Source: Escallonia rubra (lineage: Eukaryota; Streptophyta; Magnoliopsida; Escalloniales; Escalloniaceae). From it: a stretch of DNA of 64,000 nucleotides. Under the pieces are notes generated by a model. The model was not told the origin of the DNA. It was given only the letters and a program-made list of their open reading frames with translations, and did not search any database. The translations under genes and the position numbers were made by a program. This document shows positions 12,759 to 25,000 of the stretch, one piece after another. The first letter of the stretch is position 1. Each line of letters starts with the position of its first letter. The stretch lies in assembly GCA_033065855.1 (NCBI GenBank), contig JAVXUO010003159.1:124001-188000 (forward strand), given 5' to 3'.

Positions 12759-14274
12759 TGGTTTTATTACTCATCAAGGACCGGCTGATTCGCTCGTAGT
12801 ATCTAAATAAATCAGGAAATTATATAAAAGCAACCTTTAGAATGTAGTAAGCGTATGCATGTGATGTGCTAATATATTTATACATATATATATATGTTGC
12901 TAAGTTTTTGAGATGTTATTAGGGTTTCCAAAACCCTAGAGATGTTCTGTATATGTGGTTGCTTATCAAGTTATGGGGTAAATTGGTACTGTTAAATCCA
13001 CTGATTTATGTCCACAGTACGTTGTATCCACAGGGGGATGAATAATTCTCCATACTTGTATGCTCCCAGGTTTTCTTTGCTATTATTAGGGAAGTGTGTC
13101 CTACAAAATTAACATCAAGAAGAGATAAAGAAGATGGCACACACATACGCACATAATTGCCTAGCTTTCTATCAGGTTTTCGAAGGTAGCCTATAAGGAT
13201 ACTTGGTGAAATGACTCATTATTAGGGTTACATTTATGGATATCAAGTTTGCCGATTTATGAATCAGGTACTTTTTATTAGGCTTTAGAATCACACGTGC
13301 CAGCGCTCTCACTCACACAAAATGAAATATATGAATGCGCGCACAATATTCTGTTAATGCTCCTTTTTTGAAGAAAACGAACAAAACGTTCTTCATCTAA
13401 CTCGTAGCCCTGTGAAGCATTCAACATATGTTCAGTGCTCGCAGTCAAAAACTGCTTGAATAATGCATAAGGTAATTAGACATTATGGTGTCCCCTCTTG
13501 ATTCTTGACTATGGAATACTTGTGCAAAAGTTGCCTTTTCTACGCGACAACCTAAATAATGCAGTTCTATTAGGGCCTATTGCAAAGTGAATTATGACGC
13601 CAATGTGCGCGCGCACAATATTCTGTACGTTGAGCTACCAACGTGAAAGGATATATATAGGAGAATCATATCACCCATTCTGTAGGTTTTTCTATGTAAA
13701 ATAATCATATCACCCCTTCACTTATCGATACAATCGTTTAATGCATCGGATACAAAGTATTCGTGCATCTGGCGTTTCTCTATGTGCTACACTTTCCTCG
13801 TACAAGGCTTAACGATAAAGGCCTCTCAATTCGACGTACAACATCACAGGTACAAGATAGTTTTGTCATCCAAGTCCATAGACAAGCAATATGTCTCCTG
13901 CATCTTTAACCTCCACTTTCCCAAGTCATGGCCTCCTTCCGCCAACTCCTAGTTGACATTCTAGCTTCACCATGTACTTTTTTTAGTTGTTACTTGAAGC
14001 CATAAAACTGTCGCTAGATACCGTCTCTTATTACAACCTTTTACGACAGTTTTTAAGCTAAAATTCAACTCAAAAAGAGTATTATTGGTCGTGAAGAAAA
14101 AGAATTAGATCGACGGAAGATGCTATAGAAGGTTTAATTCTTTTGCTTATGTCGGAACAAGGGGACGAAATTCCCTGCTGTCGCTAAAAGCACTGCATGG
14201 GGTGAGGCCCCTGCTTTAGTGGCGATTGTATATTATTCTTTTGTCACTGAGGGATTTGTCAAAACATACGAGAG
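12759..14274. other. Spacer after the CIF-like gene
   Basis: No gene recognised. A short phrase GCGCGCACAATATTCTGT occurs twice (13338 and 13608), suggesting a small dispersed or duplicated repeat. Confidence 0.4.
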
Positions 14275-14439
14275 TTGGTGGATCATAAGCCCAGAACTCG
14301 AAGCCCAATGCCAATGATAAAAAGGCCCATAAGCTTACCTTGAAATAACATTGTTGGTACTTGGTGGATCATAAGCCCAGGAACTCGAAGCCCACTTCTA
14401 GTGATGAAAAGGCCCATAAGGTTACCTTGAAATAACATG
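14275..14439. repeat. Tandem duplication of a unit of about 78 bp
   Basis: Copies at 14275-14352 and 14361-14439 share TTGGTGGATCATAAGCCCAG, AACTCGAAGCCCA, AAGGCCCATAAG and TTACCTTGAAATAACAT, separated by 8 bases. No coding sense was found. Confidence 0.85.
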
Positions 14440-17240
14440 TCATTTCCATATGATAGGATAGCACGTAATTATTAGTCAGATTAAATTTTCATTTGGTGCA
14501 CTGAGATTTTTTTTTTTTAATCTTTTATTGTACTCATGCATTAGATTTTCTCTCACTGATCTTAATTAAATGGCAATAAAGACATTTTACATGTTATTTC
14601 TCTTTTTTGCCACCTCTCCCCTAAATAACGAGTAGTCGTCATTGGGTTACGGTTTCTTCGTTTATTGCTATTGCACACGCAATGTGTGTGTCCACAACCT
14701 TGATACGCAGTATTATTTTAGCTTGTATATGTCCCTTGGGGGACATCCAATAAAAGGGTGCATTTCATGGGGTGACTAATTTTGTCGCTACAAAAGATAT
14801 ACCAACTATGTGTTTCATGTATCCTCTCTCTCTCTCTCCCATCCCCCCCCCCCTCCCTCCTCTTCTTATGCCTCCAGAGCTATGGGGATGGAAGGGGAGG
14901 GCCTCCATTGCAATTGCTCTAAATTTTTTTCAGCCGATTTTGCGGTTTTCATAGGTGTTGTCAGTCGATGGAGGAGAAGACTCACTAGTGACCTAAATTC
15001 GAAATGAAAATTATTTTACTTCGGTATTTGAGAGAAATCGGCATAATGAGATTACTCTCCATGAGTTGGTTCTGTTGGTCCTTGTTGTTGGTTTTTTATT
15101 CTCCATATCAAACGATGGTCTTTCCAATTAGGAAAAAAAAATGTACCGTGAACAAAAATTAAGCGATTTAAGTATAATTAAACCCTTTTTCCTATCCAAC
15201 AACAATGTGCCATATGCAAACATCCTCATTTCCAGCCCTTGACTTTGAAAATCCATATGAAAGGTATATATTGAAGGGCCACGCGTAATTGTTTAGTGCA
15301 CTGAGAAATCCCATTTGGATGTTGGCTTGGTAGGTGGAGTCTTCGTCGTCCATTTATGACTCCAACATATGCTATTGTTAGTCTGACTGTCTCCATGACA
15401 CGACTTGAGTTTTTGGTACACAAGGTCTAAGGTTGACCTTGTGTACCAAATTAAGTATTGATGTAAGTTCGGCGGGAACTCTTTGATATCTAAGTCAGAA
15501 CTTGTGCGAGACATACTTTTCAATAGCAGAGATAGCTATATAGGGAGTAAAAGTTAAATATATCTTGTGACTTGTGAGAGTCTACTCCTAATTCCACTAG
15601 GAGGACGATTTCCATACTAATGAATATGAATAGTATTTTCACTGATGTCCTGATTGAGGTGCACCAAGTAAAGAGAATGTATGATTTCTAACAACATCCT
15701 GCAAATATGACTGATTCGAAATTGAAAATAAAGCATCTTTATTAAAGCAATCTATTCTGACGTCGACAAACGTATGTGAAGGTCCAAAACTAGACTTTCT
15801 CTTGTGAAAATTGCGTAACTGTAAGAACTTATGACTCCCATTTCATAGTAAGAATTTATTAGTTTGCCGTAAGCTTCAGTTGATGTTACCTAATGTGTGT
15901 GCCTACATTAGTTACTTATAGGCTTATGGGAGAGGCTACTTTTTACTCTGTAATATATTCTTTCACCTCCTTATTTGTCACTAAAGTACATCTATAGAGC
16001 ACAAGAGATTGAAAAAGCATATGGGAGGATGGAAATAGCATTTTTTAAAGTCAAATATTTGCAAAAATAATCAACTATGCAAGTTAATTAAGATTGGTGA
16101 AGACCAGTCCAAACTTGTCAAAGGGCCAAAAATAATGTTTGATGACTAATGAATGTACACTGTTCTCAGTGAATTTCTGTTGAACAAATTGAGCTACATT
16201 TGTTAGGAATTATATACAAGAAAAAAAGGTTATTCCCGAGGGGGAATAAGCAAAGGATTATACAAGAAAAAAAGCATATGAGAAAAAACAAGCAAAGGAT
16301 TATGTCAAAATTTCGATACAAATGCAATAAATTAAGGTCAAAACAAGCATTCTCTTTCTCCTTTGTGTAGAATAGTTTAGAACCAAGATTTCGACCGAGA
16401 AAATAATATTCACACTCCACTTTTATACTTCGCAACCCGTTAGAACTTCCCGTATCATAAAAGTCTCATTTCCTATGAAGGTGTAATAGTGCACGAGATG
16501 AATGCAAACAACACCGCCCTTCTGCAAAAATGTGATTTTTTTTTTAACATACATAAAGCTTGTACACGACTAATTCTCTCATAAACTATATAACCAGTTT
16601 TCAGTCAACAGGAACATGTGCTCTTTGACTACCAAGTAATCTGTTTGATAATATTGATTGATCGATCAAACTCATCGATGGTAGAAGAAAATGAACTTGT
16701 GCTTAATTGTTCAAAAGAGTACAACTGATTTAGGGAAAGTCTCCATGATTATGGCCTTAGCTTTCTCAAATTTATACAAACAAACTCGAATCATAATTTA
16801 GTTGTACCTTACACCAATGTTGTAGTCTTTGACAGAGATGACAAATTGGTTGGCTTTCTTCTAGCATTGATCTCGATAACTTGCACAAACCAAAATGATT
16901 TGGACTGATAATTGCTGTTATAATGATGATGAATTGCGTCTTTTGGAAGTACACGCCAAGAGTTGAAAAAGCTGACTTTGTTGTGCGGCACTTCTCAGGG
17001 TCAAATTGTCATCTAGATCCTCCAGTTTCCCTCGTTTCCACTTTCCATGTACTCATCCATCACAAGTTTGAGGGCACTTTCGGTAACCTGAAATTTGGTA
17101 CGTCAACATCTATAGGTGCGAAGGAGTTCAACCATTTCTATTAGTTTAAGAGCTGCCGTCTACGTGCTTCACCTTCAGCTCTCGTCGTCAACGTACTCCG
17201 TTGTTGTTCTGCATTTTTTCTTTAGACAAACATAAGTTAT
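14440..17240. other. Non-coding spacer
   Basis: Contains a TC run followed by poly-C near 14825-14858 and the perfect hairpin at 15412-15450 listed separately. No exon with recognisable protein similarity was found on either strand. Confidence 0.45.
15412..15450. repeat. Perfect 16-bp inverted repeat with 7-nt loop
   Basis: Left arm TTTGGTACACAAGGTC (15412-15427) and right arm GACCTTGTGTACCAAA (15435-15450) are exact reverse complements around TAAGGTT. It may be the core of a small MITE or a foldback; the longer flanks do not pair. Confidence 0.8.
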
Positions 17241-17694
17241 GGCTCTGTTTGACAATACTTTCAGTTTTGATTTTCTGTTTCTAAAATAATAAAAATTAAA
17301 AATCAGTTTTTTTTTTTACAAAAATTGGTGGGTGTTTGATAACCCAGTTTTTATCTTAGCTGTTTGATTACCCGATTTTTATTTTGAGTTATTTCTTTGG
17401 TGGTGGTTTGCGGTGGCTGTGGTGGGGCGTGGCGGTGGCCGACCGTCCGCGGTGGCAGGCAGTGGCTGGTGGTTAACGGCCGGCCGCGGTGGGCACCGGC
17501 GGTGGTGGTGGTGTTTGTCTTAAAATAAAAACTAAAACTGAAAACCGAAACTCATTTATGGAGTTTTCAAAAACAACCATGGTTTAAAAACTGATTTTTT
17601 AAATTGAAGAAAAAAAAAACGAAAACTGTCGGTCAAACGCGCTTAATTTTTCCAGTTTACAAAACTGAAAAAAAAAACTCTATCAAACGGGGCC
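17241..17694. mobile_element. MITE-like element with imperfect terminal inverted repeats
   Basis: The left end GGCTCTGTTTGACA and the right end TATCAAACGGGGCC are near reverse complements, and further inside both ends share CAGTTTT and T-rich tracts. A TAT trinucleotide flanks both ends, which would fit a 3-bp target duplication of a Tourist/PIF-Harbinger type element. The centre is rich in GGT/GGC. It encodes nothing. Confidence 0.55.
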
Positions 17695-20640
17695 TATGTC
17701 TTCGGTGTCCACTTCAAAGCTCTGTTGCAAACGTATTTTTTATAAGTTCTTTCAACCTCCCTAAAAGTTTCGGACGACCAAATGCGTGAAATGGTAAAAA
17801 TAAAGTTGACATGTAATATTACAATAAGAATTCACAAGTTACTCGCAGTATTTCGTGTTAAGCATAATAACATTGTCTGATCTCTAACAGCCTAAGGTTT
17901 TAAATATAGCAGATGATAACTTAACATTTCGTGATAAAGAAAATCACCGACAATGATTTCATTGACTGGCCGAGCTAGGGTAATACAACAATGTGTAGTC
18001 AAATCCTCGTTTAGGATCAGTAAAAATGAATATCTTGGTGTTGGTGGTATTAGTCAGTGATCAGAATACAAAGATTACATCATCAAGTACTCATTTTAAG
18101 AAAGATGTAAAAGAGAGAGTCATAAACTACACAATAACTATGGTTTACGTATGTTGTAGTGGGTGTTCCATGCAAGTACAAATCAAAAGTTTAAGGATTC
18201 ATCATGTAATAAAGTGATAAATTAAGCTTTTGAAAAGGAGCTTTAATTGAACACGTATATGTATCCTCAGCTAAATATCTCATGACTCAACAATTCAACA
18301 TTGACATGTGGCTCATGATACCACACTATGCACTGCGAAGGTGACGGATCCTCTGCCTCTATGATTGTGGTTTCTGCTCCTGTTTACCCTAGCTTACGTC
18401 CTTTTTAAGAAATCTCAGTACGAGTGTCCTTCCTTAAAAGTAAATATAAGACTGTTTGCTTTACTCAGTAACAGGAAGAAAAGAACCGGACACATTTGTT
18501 GGTTTTTGTTGAGAAACTTCGTTGTTGTTTTGTCGAGAAACTTCGTTGTTGTTTTGTCATGTAAACTGCATCTCTTGTGCCTACTTTACTTTGGAAGTTA
18601 ACTCTTAATTTTAACTTGTACGAAGCGTCTCGTGAGAAGAGTAGAATTCTCATGGACGTGGGATATTCAGATACTGTCACAACATCGATTTTTATTGAAG
18701 AGGTTGAAATGTTTAATGTTGAGATTCAGTAGTTAATACCTTAGACAGATGTAATTGAACACAAAATATTTCACCATACAAAGCAGTTAAATATACCTTT
18801 TAAATTTGTGATAATTCTATTTTGTGTTCTTTCGTACTTTGCTCGTTTTCCTTCTAATTTCTTGAATCTAATCCTTATATTATGTCTCGTCATCATGTTA
18901 GTCAATCTACTAGCATATTGTTAAAAACTTTTCAGTTAAAAATGTGCTTTCTTCCTCATCTTTCTTTCTTCTTCTCCTCCAATCAACACACCACCAGAAA
19001 CAACCTACTAACCAGTATCTTATGTTGCCTTCGCCATCGACTGATAGGATCTATCAATGGAGTCCAAGATTGCATAATTCCTCAACGTAGGATCTATAGA
19101 TGGTGTTGCTAGTTGTTGTATTTGGTGGAGTAACGGTGGGAGAAAGAGGCTGCAACTGTGGCGAGAAGGGGCGTGTTGTGGTGATCTGGTTGTGCACTGG
19201 TCATGACTCTGCAATCCACACTAGTGGACAACGGGATGGTTAGTTATGGGTGCGATAGGAGGAAGAGGCGGGCAACTGCGGTGAAGGAGGGGCATGTTGT
19301 GGGTGATCTGGTCACGGCCTAGCACCCCATGCTAGTCAACTAGGGGTTGGTTGGTTCTGCGTGTAGCAGGTGAAGGAGGCAATAACTACGGTAGATGATA
19401 CGGTTAATAAAGGCTGTGGATTTGATGGATTAGTCGTAAGTTATGGTTTTGTTGATGGTATGGCGGTGGTGCACATGTGGTTTAGGTGGAGGTGGTGAGA
19501 AGTTATGGTTTTCATAGATGGCAGCAGATTCTGGTGTCGACGATGATGTAGTGGTGTAGCAGTGGTGGCAGTTTGACGGGGTGGCTAGTGGGTGGTTGTT
19601 GCAATGAGTATTTTCATCTATTCATAGATCACAAACTGTCCATTTGTGCTATCTATCATCGTGTCGATATATAAATCACAATCGTTCATGCAGTCTCTCC
19701 ATCTTCATCTTCAACTTGGCGAGTGTCACGCCTGTGGCATGTACCAATTTTGCCTTAAGACCATGAAGTGACAAATTCAGTCATAAACTTAACAGAATAA
19801 ATAAACGGATGGACTAAAATGGTGACGGAACATAGTAGATGGACAAGTTTTAAGAAATTAGAAGTTTATGTACCGATTTGAAAAGGCGGACAAAATATGA
19901 GGGACAAAAAATGGAACCATCACTTGTATATCTACATTTGTATTTTCAGTTCATTTCATTTCACGAAAAGGAATAACTATTCGTTTCATTAAATTTTTAT
20001 CTTTGACGTTTTGCAAATTCTGAAGATAAACTAAATGTTTATAGTTATTGACTTTAATCAATATTTATGTTCTAACTTGACTTGTAAAACGGTAATTATT
20101 TGTTATACAATTATCTGAATCCACTTTAATTTTTACTTGTATTAAAAAATCATAAGAATTCATAAAAAGTTACGAATCATAAATTTATGATACCAGAGAG
20201 AAGTATTTTGGTAGGGACAACATTAGAACTTTTACACAAAACATGTGAAAGTAAAGTATCTCACGTCATGCTTTTCTTTTTTCTTTTCAACACTTTATCA
20301 AGTCTATTAAGCTTTATTTGCTGTTTTATTTTCATCTTAGCAAGCAAGCAAGCGACAAAAATATAGTAGTTCAAAAGGAATAACAGACTTCTGTAAATTA
20401 CATAAGTTTATTAAGCTTTATTTCTTGTTTTATTTTAATCTTATTTTTGTTCTGAAATGTCAAAAAATACCACCAACAAATGAGTGAAAAGACAAAATCT
20501 AAAAATTTAAATCTAATCCAAACTATATCCACTAACAAATGAGTGAAAAGACAAAATCTATAAATTAAAACCTAATTCAAACTATTAAATATTTTAAAGT
20601 TGTGCCATAAAAATATAACACAAAAACAATTCGGAAAAAG
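17695..20640. other. Spacer with several small tandem repeats
   Basis: No gene recognised. Visible repeats include a 24-bp unit repeated twice (GAGAAACTTCGTTGTTGTTT, from about 18511), a diverged block of about 125 bp repeated at about 19128-19390, and a unit of about 58 bp beginning AACAAATGAGTGAAAAGACA repeated at 20476 and 20534. Confidence 0.5.
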
Positions 20641-20869
20641 GGGCACCAATTCACCAAACACGGCAGAGTACGTATAAGTCGACAGTCGACAGTCGACGCA
20701 CACAACATTGCTTACGACGTGTGTCACTTAACACCGTCATACATAATGTTACCCTAACAGCAACAGACACCCACGGCGTTAACAAAAAGCCGTCTAAAAC
20801 GACCTCCCTCCTTTTCTCCTCCTGCAATTCGGAAGCAGAAGAATCAGATTCTCTCTCTTCCCCAAACCC

Positions 20870-20999
20870 CCTTCTCTCTCTTTCTCTCTCACACACGCAC
20901 ACACACACACACACTCCCCCTCTCTCTCTCTCTACATATATACGTATATATATATGCATACTCCTCTGTCTCCTATGGCGGCCGAGTGAAGAAAAAAGG
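20870..20999 (+). promoter_or_regulatory. Probable 5' UTR exon of the RING-H2 gene, with CT/CA microsatellite
   Basis: Pyrimidine-rich CTCTCT and ACACAC runs, typical of plant 5' leaders, precede a GTACGT splice donor at about 20999. A minimal upstream frame (ATG GCG GCC GAG TGA, 20975-20989) lies just before it. The 5' UTR intron is inferred because the ATG chosen for the coding sequence is about 1 kb further on; a candidate acceptor is TTCCTAACATCCAG near 21939. Transcript data would settle it. Confidence 0.45.
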
Positions 21000-22039
21000 T
21001 ACGTTTCGATGGCGTCAGTGTCCAGCTTTCCTTTGTTTCTATGCGGAGACTCTGTATTGTGATGACTTTATATATGTGAATGGTTTCTTGATTATGCGTG
21101 ACCAAGTGTTTTGATTAATCAGAGACAAATATGGAAATTATATGGTTAATTGATTCGATTACTGTTTTTTCGGCACAAATATCGGATCTTCATTTTCCCT
21201 ATTTAGTGTCTGATTCGTCTTATTTCTAGGGTTTGTGCGACTCGCGCTCACTCTCTGACTCCCTTCAGATGAAATCGACTCTTAAAGGTTTATTTATTTT
21301 TGTTCCAAATATTATCTAGTTCCTTTGCTTTTTCAGTATTGCTGCTGGCTTCTTTTTCTCTGATTTTGGTGTATTGATAAATTTGTAGAGCGTGTTAGGT
21401 TATTATCAGATTTGTCTAGCGAGCTTTTATTGGACAACACACTTATACGCTACTGTACCTTGATTATTGGATTTCGCACAGAGCTTTGAAGCCTAATATT
21501 CCCATCGAAAATCCAGAGCGCGACTCATTAGTTTGCGCGAATGAATTTGCTTATGTTTGGTGGCGCAATACTAGAATGAGTTTTGCATTAGCAGATGGTC
21601 GTCTTTGAATTGTCGCCGTGCAGTCTGATTTGATATTTGATGAACATGATCTATTGGTTGATGCAGTTTACATGTTTAGGCGAGTAATGTGGACTGTGGT
21701 TGGAAAGAACAATATTCCGTGTCGTTGGAGTTTAGGCTGATGAATTTGATTGTTCAATTGGTTATTATAATCCTCGGCAGAATTTCACTTTTCGTCGCTC
21801 TATCTATCGCGAATGTTCACGTTTTGTTCTCTAGAATATTATGTATTAGTGGTTGCATGAATGGCATGTTATCTGCACTTTTGCTAGTTTAGTTATACTG
21901 TTATAAATTTTGACTGGGATTACTTTTTTCCTAACATCCAGAGGATTAACTTGGTTCGGGTGTATTTGTTGGAGTAAACACACTTGGTGCAACTGCTAAT
22001 TGCTGCCACATTTACTGGTTATATGTTATCTGGTTGAGG

Positions 22040-25000
22040 ATGGGAGCTGCTTGTTGTGTTGCTGCTAAAGATAGAACTATAACAAATGGATCCAGCAGTG
22101 ATATTTTGCAGAGAAATATTCGGTACTCGCCATCTTGGAGCTTTCGGTGGGACAATCGAGGGCGAGTGGCAGGAGAAGAAACATCTACAAACTGGTTTTC
22201 TGGTGGAGTCAGCAGGAATGATGGATTGGATGTCAAATCTCGAACCACTGCAGAAACTACGTATGCATCAGAAGAGGGAAGTCCGTTGGACAGTTTGCGA
22301 ACACTCACGTGGCAAAAGTCCCCAGTTTCTGAAGGACATAATAGTACTTTGAGGCTTCCTCATTCAGGTAGGTCTCATTGTAATAACAAATTGTTTTGTC
22401 TTCAGATTATTGAAATGCTAATTTCGGAGTGTTTTATGCTCTCTTTCTTTCTTCTCAGTTCATGCCAAATAAACATGCACTTATTTCCCATTCATTCAGT
22501 TCAGTGTATTCTTTGGTATTTACCTGAGGTCTATGATTGATGCATTAGTTATCTCCATGCAGTACATAGCTTCGATTTCTTGGGTGTTTTTTTGTGCTTT
22601 GATTCCTTATAACTAAAAGTGTAAATAGGGGGAAATAGCTGGGGCCTTACCCCTGTAACAACACATATTCGTCGAAATATGACAGAAGGGGTCATAGGAG
22701 CCTGGTAAGGACTCCTCACTCGAAAGACTGTGTGTTCAAGAGAAAGGGTTTTATTCTCGTTGTAGACGAGTTACTCCCCTCCCAAAAGCAGGGTGACTCC
22801 CATGGTAATGTCTTCTCCTCCATGAGAAATACTGCGTCTAACTGAGCAGCAGATTCTTCAGTGACTTAAGGCATCAGCCAATAGCTATAGTGTCAATGAA
22901 AAAATGGCAATGAGTCTGGCACGCACATTACCACCTCATATAAATCCGCCTCCTTTTATGACTGACTCTCCTATGTCAGCTGAGCATGCCCACTATGAAA
23001 AGAAGGCACCCTATTAATAGTCATTACCAGCCAAATATCTCGTCAAGGATGATGCTCTTTGGGAACTATTACCCACCGAGACAATCCTAGTCTTTAACCT
23101 CACCTCTGAAATAAGAATTTTAAACATGGAAAGGGTATGTTACATGAAGCCGATATGGGTGGAGAGAGCCTGGTTGTGCATTCAAAAGTTATGTTACATT
23201 GTATATTCAGTGGCCTAATGTTATAAGCTTATAAATTTAGTCGAGTAGGGATCTTTTAGTAAGCATTAGATATTGGGTTTAACTGCCAAATAAAACTTAT
23301 GTTGCATTGTCCCGGCACGTGTGCTGGGATGAGTACTGAAAACCTATGCTATGTTTGTATCTTTTGTAACTGAGCCTAGCCATCATCATCAGCAGCAGCT
23401 TCTGTTCCTTTCTCCGGCACTAGTTGAATCCCTTTTTTCCATTCTCATGATCAAAGCATGCGTTCTTTGATAACTCTTGTCAGTCAAGTCTTTAAGTTTT
23501 TATCATTAGAGGCTATATTGGAATAGAGTTAGTCGACGAGGGATCTCTTGAAGTAGTCGATTCTTGGATTTAATTGTAAAACAAGGGAGTTTAGTTGGTG
23601 ATTCCCCTTTCTAGTTTGGTCCTCGAATATTTTAGATCCCGTTCTCCTCCTTGAAGGACGTTCAGTTATAGGGAGGTGAGCTTTACTGTAACCACACAAT
23701 CGATAACTTCGATTTGAGAAATTTCACTCTTGGCCACGTTTTTGTGTTCCATAAATTTCCTGAAAGCGAAAAACTTTCGGAGTCATCTGAAGCTTAGTAT
23801 ATGTTGACATGTAGCATCGTGAATCAGGGTAAGTAGGGAGTAAGTCCTCACTTTTCAGTCTCATTAAGTTATATATTGAGGTGTAATAATGTTGGATAAA
23901 TGAAGCCGAGTGAATAATCAAATTTTGAAAGCTCGAGGAGAATCAGGTCAAATGGTCACAAGATATGAGTTTGAGACTCTTTTCCAGAGTAATATAGTGT
24001 TACCAAATAGCGAGGAAAGCTAGTAGTATATACTAGAAGGGCATACGACGCTAACTGTATTTCGTTGGCCTTTGAACTTTTGGTCCTTGATTATCTTTGC
24101 TCCAGATCTTTTGTTTGGTGGAAGTCCAGTTATGGGGATACTACCGACTTGAAAGGAAGCAGGTTTCCGCATTCAATTGATTACTACCATTTGAACTCTT
24201 ACTCTTGGCCATGTACTTGTGTCCATAAATTTTTGTGAAATAGAATTATTTGAAGTTTAATAAGGCTGGCATGTAGCATTTTGAATCAAGAGAAGTAGGG
24301 AATACGTTCCTCACTTAAAAGAGTCATTAAAGTTTCATGGTGATGTAATATATGTTGGAATATTTTTTGTGGCACATGCGGTGCAGGTGCAAAGTTAGAG
24401 AAAAAGTGAAAGTTATGAAATCAAAGTTAGTTATCTAATGAAACGGGTATTTACTAAATCTTTTTCTAACTTAAATCTTATTTTCGAAAGTGCCACATGT
24501 CACGATGTTAGTATGTTACACCAAACCTACCACAGTTTGTTGGCATTGTACATACTAGATATAGAGGAAATGAGTGAATAATCACTATCGAGAGCATGAG
24601 AAGACGGGCCAAATATTAACGAGATTTGAGTTTTGAGACTCTTTTGCAGGAATAATCGATTGTTTTGTCAAACAGCAAGGAAAGGTGGTTGTATATATTC
24701 AAAGAGCATATGTTGCTAGCTATTTCCAATCGGGTCTTATACATTAGGCTGTCATGTTACACGAGATGTTTGCATACTTTAAGAACATGTCGATGTAGGA
24801 AAGCGTCGTGGTGGCATTGCTAACTATTTCCAATCGGGTCTTATACATTCAGCTTTTTATGCTATAATAACCTTATAATTAAACCGCATTAAGGTCTTAA
24901 GCCTTCTACAGAGCTTTGAATGGAGAAATCTATCAAGACAAGTTGTGCAGCATTACTTATACTAGTATGAAGCACGTGCGTCGCACGTGGATGTGGCCGA

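Noticed and set aside
20651-20959. Minus-strand frame with VCVCVCVCERERER
   Set aside because: Translation of the CT/CA microsatellite, not a protein.
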